Source: Brachybacterium halotolerans
Lineage (GTDB): Bacteria; Actinomycetota; Actinomycetes; Actinomycetales; Dermabacteraceae
Reading direction: 5' to 3'
DNA: 64,000 bases
NCBI RefSeq assembly: GCF_016623465.1
Contig: NZ_JAEDAJ010000005.1
Span: 150,275-214,274 of the forward strand
Shown here piece by piece: positions 62,849 through 64,000 of the stretch (its first letter is position 1; every line of letters starts with the position of its first letter). The position numbers were made by a program, and so were the translations under genes. The notes below the pieces were generated by a model. The model was given only the letters and a program-made list of their open reading frames with translations, was not told the origin of the DNA and searched no databases.

Positions 62849-63411
62849 GCGCGGAGAAGACCGGGACGACGACGAGCGGGACGACGACGAGCGGGACGAC
62901 GAAGGACGGCGCGGAGCAGCAGGCGGGACGGACCTGGGTCGGACCCTCGGCCCCGCAGCGACTCGGGATCCTGCGGCGCACACGGTCCGTCGCGATCGTC
63001 GGCGCCTCGACGAATCCCTCCCGGGCCAGCTACTTCGTGGCGACCTACCTCCTCTCGAGCTCGCCGTACGACGTGTATTTCGTGAACCCCCGTGCGACGG
63101 AGATCCTCGGGCAGCCGGCCTACGCCTCGCTCGCGGACCTCCCCGTGGTGCCCGACGTGGTCGACGTGTTCCGCCGCCACGACGACCTCCCCGACGTGGC
63201 CCGGGAGGCCGTCGAGGTGGGCGCGAAGACCCTCTGGCTGCAGCTGGGCTCCTGGAACGAGGAGACCGCCGCGATCGCCGAGCAGGCAGGGCTCGACGTG
63301 GTCATGGACCGCTGCCTGAAGATCGAGCACGCCCGCTTCCACGGCGGTCTGCACCTCGCCGGCTTCGACACAGGGGAGATCACCTCGAAGAAGCAGCGCC
63401 TCGCGCGGTAG
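62845..63411 (+). CDS. CoA-binding (Rossmann) protein, YccU type
   Basis: 188 aa. A 30-residue Thr/Ser/Gly-rich N-terminus made by a short tandem repeat, then the CoA-binding domain: RSVAIVGASTNPSRASYFVATYLL, YFVNPRATEILGQPAYASLADLP and KTLWLQLGSWNEE, ending in VVMDRCLKIEHARF. This family often accompanies O-acetylhomoserine sulfhydrylase genes, as here, and may buffer CoA thiol or acyl-CoA. Last gene of the operon. Confidence 0.9.
   Translation: MSAEKTGTTTSGTTTSGTTKDGAEQQAGRTWVGPSAPQRLGILRRTRSVAIVGASTNPSRASYFVATYLLSSSPYDVYFVNPRATEILGQPAYASLADLPVVPDVVDVFRRHDDLPDVAREAVEVGAKTLWLQLGSWNEETAAIAEQAGLDVVMDRCLKIEHARFHGGLHLAGFDTGEITSKKQRLAR
62863..62905 (+). repeat. 15-bp tandem repeat in the N-terminus of the CoA-binding protein gene
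   Basis: GGGACGACGACGAGC twice, plus most of a third copy, encoding repeated GTTTS. In frame, so length changes would not disrupt the gene. Confidence 0.8.
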
Positions 63412-63770
63412 GCGCGGGCGGGGCGCCCGGTGTTGCGGCGCCCGGTGGCGCGGCGCCGGAAGGCGCCCCGAGGCACGGTGCCGGAAGGCGCGGTGCCGGA
63501 GGGTGCCCGCGTCGCGCCGGACGCAATGGACGACGGCCGGTTCCCCGGATGGGGGACCGGCCGTCATCGTGCGTCGGGGGAGTGGTCGAAGGGGTCGGAT
63601 GGTGCGGCAGCCCGCGGAACGGGCGCGTGGCATGGCGAACAGTTGGAGAGGCGAGGGCCCCGGGAGGCCCTGGCATGGGGGTGGGACATTCGGGGGTCGG
63701 GGTGTGGGTGAGTGTGTTTTGTGGTGGATGTGTTTGTGGGTAAGCGGGGGTTGTGGAGGAACGGATAAAG

Positions 63771-63779
63771 TTGTCCACA
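63771..63779 (+). promoter_or_regulatory. Perfect high-GC-type DnaA box TTGTCCACA
   Basis: Exact match to the streptomycete-type DnaA consensus. TGTGGGTAA (63735-63743, inverse, one mismatch to TTATCCACA) and TGTGGAGGA (63752-63760, inverse, two mismatches) lie within 45 bp. Confidence 0.55.
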
Positions 63780-63795
63780 GATTCTCTTCGGCCTC

Positions 63796-63823
63796 TTGTG
63801 GTGTCCGTTTCGTCGGGTATTCT
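63796..63823 (+). promoter_or_regulatory. Promoter before the partial gene at the right edge
   Basis: TTGTGG, 16 nt, TATTCT; a TATAGAA follows 6 nt later and could be an alternative -10. The transcript leader would be about 35-40 nt. Confidence 0.4.
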
Positions 63824-63865
63824 TGGGGGTATAGAACGTCAGGCCCGGTGGAGGGGAGGGGAATC

Positions 63866-64000
63866 GTGCTCGCGAATGGTGATGCGTTCGGTGATGGCGA
63901 TGATTCCCTCGCGCCCGGACGTGGCGATTGCGAATCGGATTCGTCTGACGTCGCGGATTCTTCGCCCGCTCCGGCTGCGCCTTCGGGTGTGGGTCGTTTG
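63866..64000 (+). CDS. Partial CDS at the window edge, unidentified
   Basis: A GTG with GAGGGGAGGGG before it opens 45 codons with no stop to the window end. The stretch is acidic and Ala/Ser/Pro/Gly-rich, typical of a disordered N-terminus, so no domain is visible. Third-position usage (GGT, GAT, GCT, TCT) is clearly less GC-rich than in the rest of the window. HNH-endonuclease/DUF222 genes of related actinobacteria have such composition and such AT-rich leaders; that identity is a guess. Confidence 0.45.
   Translation, partial: MLANGDAFGDGDDSLAPGRGDCESDSSDVADSSPAPAAPSGVGRL

Larger units (their letters stand above)
63412..63865. other. 454-nt intergenic region with AT-richer right half
   Basis: No gene seen. 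The first half is repetitive GCG/CGG-rich sequence. The right half has low GC and contains a DnaA box, two further box-like words and a TTGTGG-N16-TATTCT promoter leading into the partial gene at 63866. Confidence 0.55.

Noticed and set aside
62863..62905. CRISPR-like repeats
   Set aside because: Contiguous 15-bp tandem copies without spacers, inside a coding frame.
63735..63779. Replication origin
   Set aside because: Only one perfect DnaA box and no dnaA, dnaN, gyrB or rpmH nearby.

Overview
The window is a chromosomal segment of a very GC-rich actinobacterium. It carries the conserved actinobacterial cell-wall kinase cluster (fhaA-fhaB-pstP-rodA-pbpA-pknA-pknB-pabA-crgA), shows many leaderless starts with a TANNNT -10 box about 7 nt before the start codon, and has a perfect high-GC-type DnaA box. 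These point to Actinomycetota, most likely Micrococcales; a Brachybacterium/Dermabacteraceae relative is my guess and is not provable here. I see no phage, insertion sequence, CRISPR array or rRNA. Two tRNAs are present: Ser-GCT and Arg-ACG.

Layout. 0-13 kb holds mixed housekeeping and transport genes: a HAD phosphatase, a sugar porter, a UvrA-like ABC ATPase interrupted by an extraordinary G/C homopolymer block, a sodium:solute symporter, an M50-type membrane protease, a lipase-maturation-factor homologue, a Ca2+/cation antiporter divergent from an ArsR sensor, AlkB and a peroxiredoxin. 13-21.5 kb holds tRNA-Ser, phosphoenolpyruvate carboxylase, an AraC regulator and a four-gene siderophore ABC importer. 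21.5-27.4 kb is a lipid cluster: a fatty acyl reductase fused to a HAD phosphatase, divergent from an SDR, a PlsC-type acyltransferase and an alkyl-dihydroxyacetonephosphate synthase with every known catalytic residue. Together they look like a bacterial ether-lipid pathway. 27.5-32.9 kb holds tandem secreted esterases, a ThuA/Gfo-Idh sugar pair and tRNA-Arg.

33-46 kb holds an LppM-like lipoprotein, an SGNH hydrolase, and the crgA to fhaA operon. In that operon most gene junctions overlap by 1-8 nt, so growth-phase peptidoglycan synthesis, its Ser/Thr kinases and their phosphatase are translationally coupled. An L,D-transpeptidase follows. 46.5-54.3 kb holds two paralogous serine hydrolases, a GH38 alpha-mannosidase, a small membrane protein, and a pair closely resembling plant SQD1 and SQD2 (sulfolipid synthesis). 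54.3-63.4 kb holds a secreted NlpC/P60 hydrolase and a seven-gene sulfur operon: a sulfonate-type ABC importer, an acetyl-CoA-synthetase-like ligase, an SfnG-type sulfone monooxygenase, O-acetylhomoserine sulfhydrylase and a CoA-binding protein. The window ends in an AT-richer stretch with a DnaA box and the first 45 codons of an unidentified gene.

Two themes stand out: unusual membrane lipids (ether lipid and sulfolipid candidates), and organosulfur acquisition lying directly beside the sulfolipid genes.
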